The position numbers and the translations under genes are program-made. From the NCBI GenBank assembly GCA_947054185.1, contig CAMRVW010000101.1:1-7503 (forward strand): a stretch of DNA of 7,503 nucleotides, written 5' to 3'. Below are positions 6,599 to 7,503 of the stretch, piece by piece (the stretch's first letter is position 1; each line of letters begins with the position of its first letter). The notes under the pieces are model-generated. The model made no database searches, was not told the DNA's origin, and saw only the letters and a list, made by a program, of their open reading frames with translations. This DNA is from an uncultured Rikenellaceae bacterium. Its GTDB lineage: Bacteria; Bacteroidota; Bacteroidia; Bacteroidales; Rikenellaceae.

Positions 6599-6658
6599 AC
6601 GAATATCTGATAAAGATTACGCAGTCTTGGGACGTGCGAATCTTTATCAGATATTCGT
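6599..6658. repeat. Long near-perfect hairpin with 20-bp arms
   Basis: Bases 6599-6618 are exactly the inverse complement of 6639-6658. The 20-base centre also pairs: CGCA (6620-6623) with TGCG (6635-6638) and GTC (6624-6626) with GAC (6631-6633), leaving a TTGG loop and two single-base bulges (6619, 6634). That makes about 27 base pairs in 60 bases. The plus strand continues with TTTT (6659-6662), but the arms are A/T-rich and no plus-strand gene leads into it, so it is not a typical terminator. A mobile palindromic element or a structured RNA are alternatives. Confidence 0.75.
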
Positions 6659-6817
6659 TTTTCGGCCCCGGGGTTTTGTGCCTAAAGTATGTCAAAACAG
6701 GGGTATGACCGCTTCTCGGAAAGGGTGTGGAAAGCAGAGCGGCAAACAAAAGTGGGGCAGTGCGGCAAAACATAAACGGACACATCGCCAACATTCGCCC
6801 CTTTAGTTCCGACATGG

Positions 6818-7072
6818 CGGTCTGAGAGAACCGAAACCGCACATATTCCTTATTCAGGCATTACGAAGTATGCCGTAAGCCTATTCCTTGTAAACGGGAC
6901 GATCTAAGGAGGCCCGAGCGGCCCGGAGCCTCCGCCAACGGAGGGCCGCACACCACAGAGCAATATAAGTAAGGCGACATAATCCCACTCACACCGCCAA
7001 TCTCTCTCCCGCCTTGCCCTCCGCAGGCTCCGTTCCGCTCTCCGTCACGCAAAAAGGAACGTTCCCCCGCAC
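6818..7072. repeat. GC-rich direct repeat, unit 1
   Basis: This unit pairs with 7181-7432 at an offset of 360-364. The best block, 6911-6967 against 7275-7331, matches at 54 of 57 bases; other shared blocks are the start (CGGTCTGAG through CCGCAC), AATCCCACTC and the end around CCCTCCGCAGGCTCCG. Inside is a strong hairpin (6918-6922 and 6929-6934 with 6939-6949, loop CCAA). CGGAGCCT (6924-6931) and CGGAGGGC (6939-6946) also match inverted copies at 7025-7032 and 7016-7023. The unit is structured and apparently non-coding; its function is not recognised. Confidence 0.75.
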
Positions 7073-7158
7073 AACCCAAGCAAGCCGCTCACGCTCTTCC
7101 GCCTCACGCTAAAATCTCATTCCCCACTCTCCAGGACCCGAATCCGCGTCCTATGAAG

Positions 7159-7173
7159 CCGACCGCAGGTCGG
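7159..7173. repeat. Perfect hairpin CCGACC-GCA-GGTCGG before repeat unit 2
   Basis: Six-base arms (7159-7164, 7168-7173) with a GCA loop, directly next to repeat unit 2. Its right half and the bases after it (7168-7179, GGTCGGCCCACA) recur at the first bases of the window (2-13), so the same junction probably exists just left of fragment A. Confidence 0.55.
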
Positions 7174-7180
7174 CCCACAG

Positions 7181-7432
7181 CGGTCTGAGTGCAACGAAAC
7201 CGCACACATTCCTTATACTCGACACACGAAGTGTGGAGTAAACACAAATTCCTTATCCCGGGCTGAGGTCACAAGGCCCGAGCGGCCCGGAGCCTCCCCC
7301 AACGGAGGGCCGCACACCGCAGAGTAATATATAGTGCAGTGGCTCAATCCCACTCGCCACCCCCATTACTTCCTCGCCCTGCCCTCCGCAGGCTCCGTGC
7401 CGCTCTCCGTTAGGCCAAAGGCACGAACCCGC
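7181..7432. repeat. GC-rich direct repeat, unit 2
   Basis: Second copy of the 6818-7072 unit. The central hairpin is kept with a shorter stem (CCTCC 7293-7297 with GGAGG 7304-7308, plus GCGGC 7282-7286 with GCCGC 7309-7313). The inverted partners are also kept: CGGAGCCT (7288-7295) and CGGAGGGC (7303-7310) against 7390-7397 and 7381-7388. A second hairpin with loop ACGAA (stem 7217-7225 with 7231-7239) replaces a differently sequenced stem at the same place in unit 1. Confidence 0.75.
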
Positions 7433-7446
7433 CCCGGCAGGCCATC

Positions 7447-7466
7447 AGAAAGGTGTCCGTGACACC
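7447..7466 (-). terminator. Terminator of the third FISUMP-type copy
   Basis: On the minus strand GGTGTC-ACG-GACACC (plus 7452-7466) is followed by TTTCT (7447-7451). It starts about 20 bases after the stop codon of the partial gene at the window edge, the expected place for a Rho-independent terminator. The T-run is short, so strength is uncertain. Confidence 0.5.
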
Positions 7467-7485
7467 CAAAGAACCAAAGAATTAA

Positions 7486-7503
7486 TCATTGGCGGACACA
7501 ACG
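7486..7503 (-). CDS. Last codons of a third FISUMP-type protein (cut by window edge)
   Basis: Only RCVRQ and a TGA stop (7486-7488) are inside the window. The 15 bases 7489-7503 are identical to the corresponding end of fragments A and B. Here the protein ends straight after RCVRQ, without the EF-TL-F tail of the others. The gene would extend beyond the right edge on the minus strand. Whether it is a full-length gene or another truncated cassette cannot be seen. Confidence 0.5.
   Translation of the reverse strand, partial: RCVRQ

Larger units (their letters stand above)
6436..7485. other. Gene-poor accessory region rich in repeats and hairpins
   Basis: I find no credible protein gene here. 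Open frames on both strands are short, begin without good start contexts and run through hairpins and repeats. The two 250-bp repeat units differ by a one-base indel in their central part, so no reading frame is conserved between them. Individual structures are listed separately. No tRNA, rRNA, transposase or CRISPR array is visible. Confidence 0.7.

Noticed and set aside
6277..6842. Possible small proteins around the long hairpin on both strands
   Set aside because: The frames read through the palindrome, giving mirror-like peptides on both strands (EYLIKI...IFIRYS), which is a sign of an inverted repeat rather than coding selection; starts are poor.
6861..7079. Minus-strand frame of 72 codons in repeat unit 1
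   Set aside because: The matching stretch in unit 2 has a one-base indel, so the frame is not conserved between the repeats.
6818..7432. CRISPR array or insertion sequence
   Set aside because: Only two repeat units, of about 250 bp, without regular short spacers; no transposase or terminal inverted repeats bounding an open frame.

Overview
The window looks like an accessory-flanked stretch of a Bacteroidales chromosome (phylum Bacteroidota); the family cannot be fixed from the sequence. The evidence is a Bacteroidota-type promoter with a TAnnTTTG -7 box before the first operon gene, starts that mostly lack a Shine-Dalgarno sequence, and protein fragments ending in SVRCVR of the FISUMP (Fibrobacter succinogenes major paralogous) type, a C-type-lectin-like fold family common in gut Bacteroidota. 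All convincing genes are on the minus strand, so transcription runs from high to low coordinates.

Core (6435 down to 827): a promoter and a strong ribosome binding site precede an LtaS/sulfatase-type membrane phosphotransferase (4407-6386). It is followed by a PAP2 membrane phosphatase (3677-4252) and a secreted PhoA-type alkaline phosphatase (2352-3680), which share an ATGA stop/start overlap. A good intrinsic terminator lies between the alkaline phosphatase and pepD (827-2278), an M20 aminoacyl-histidine dipeptidase. The first three genes form a coherent envelope phosphate module: one enzyme transfers a phospho-head group, one strips lipid phosphates, and one frees inorganic phosphate in the periplasm. 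This is inferred from the families and the layout.

Left edge (1-735): two short minus-strand fragments (A and B) each encode only the C-terminal end of a FISUMP-type protein. They form a direct repeat of about 257 bp at exactly 399 bp spacing with no indel. Both ends are nearly identical, but the core differs at 38 bases in 24 codons, 17 of them amino-acid changing. Fragment A ends in its own intrinsic terminator.

Right edge (6436-7503): about 1.05 kb without a credible gene. It holds a near-perfect 20-bp-arm hairpin, two diverged copies of a GC-rich repeat of about 250 bp with nested inverted repeats, several short perfect hairpins and, at the very end, the last codons (RCVRQ-stop) of a third FISUMP-type copy with its own terminator. 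The operon is therefore flanked on both sides by members of one variable C-terminal family. The most interesting reading is a dispersed set of hypervariable lectin-fold cassettes, either diversity-generating-retroelement related or a gene-conversion reservoir. No reverse transcriptase, recombinase or template is in the window, so the mechanism stays open.
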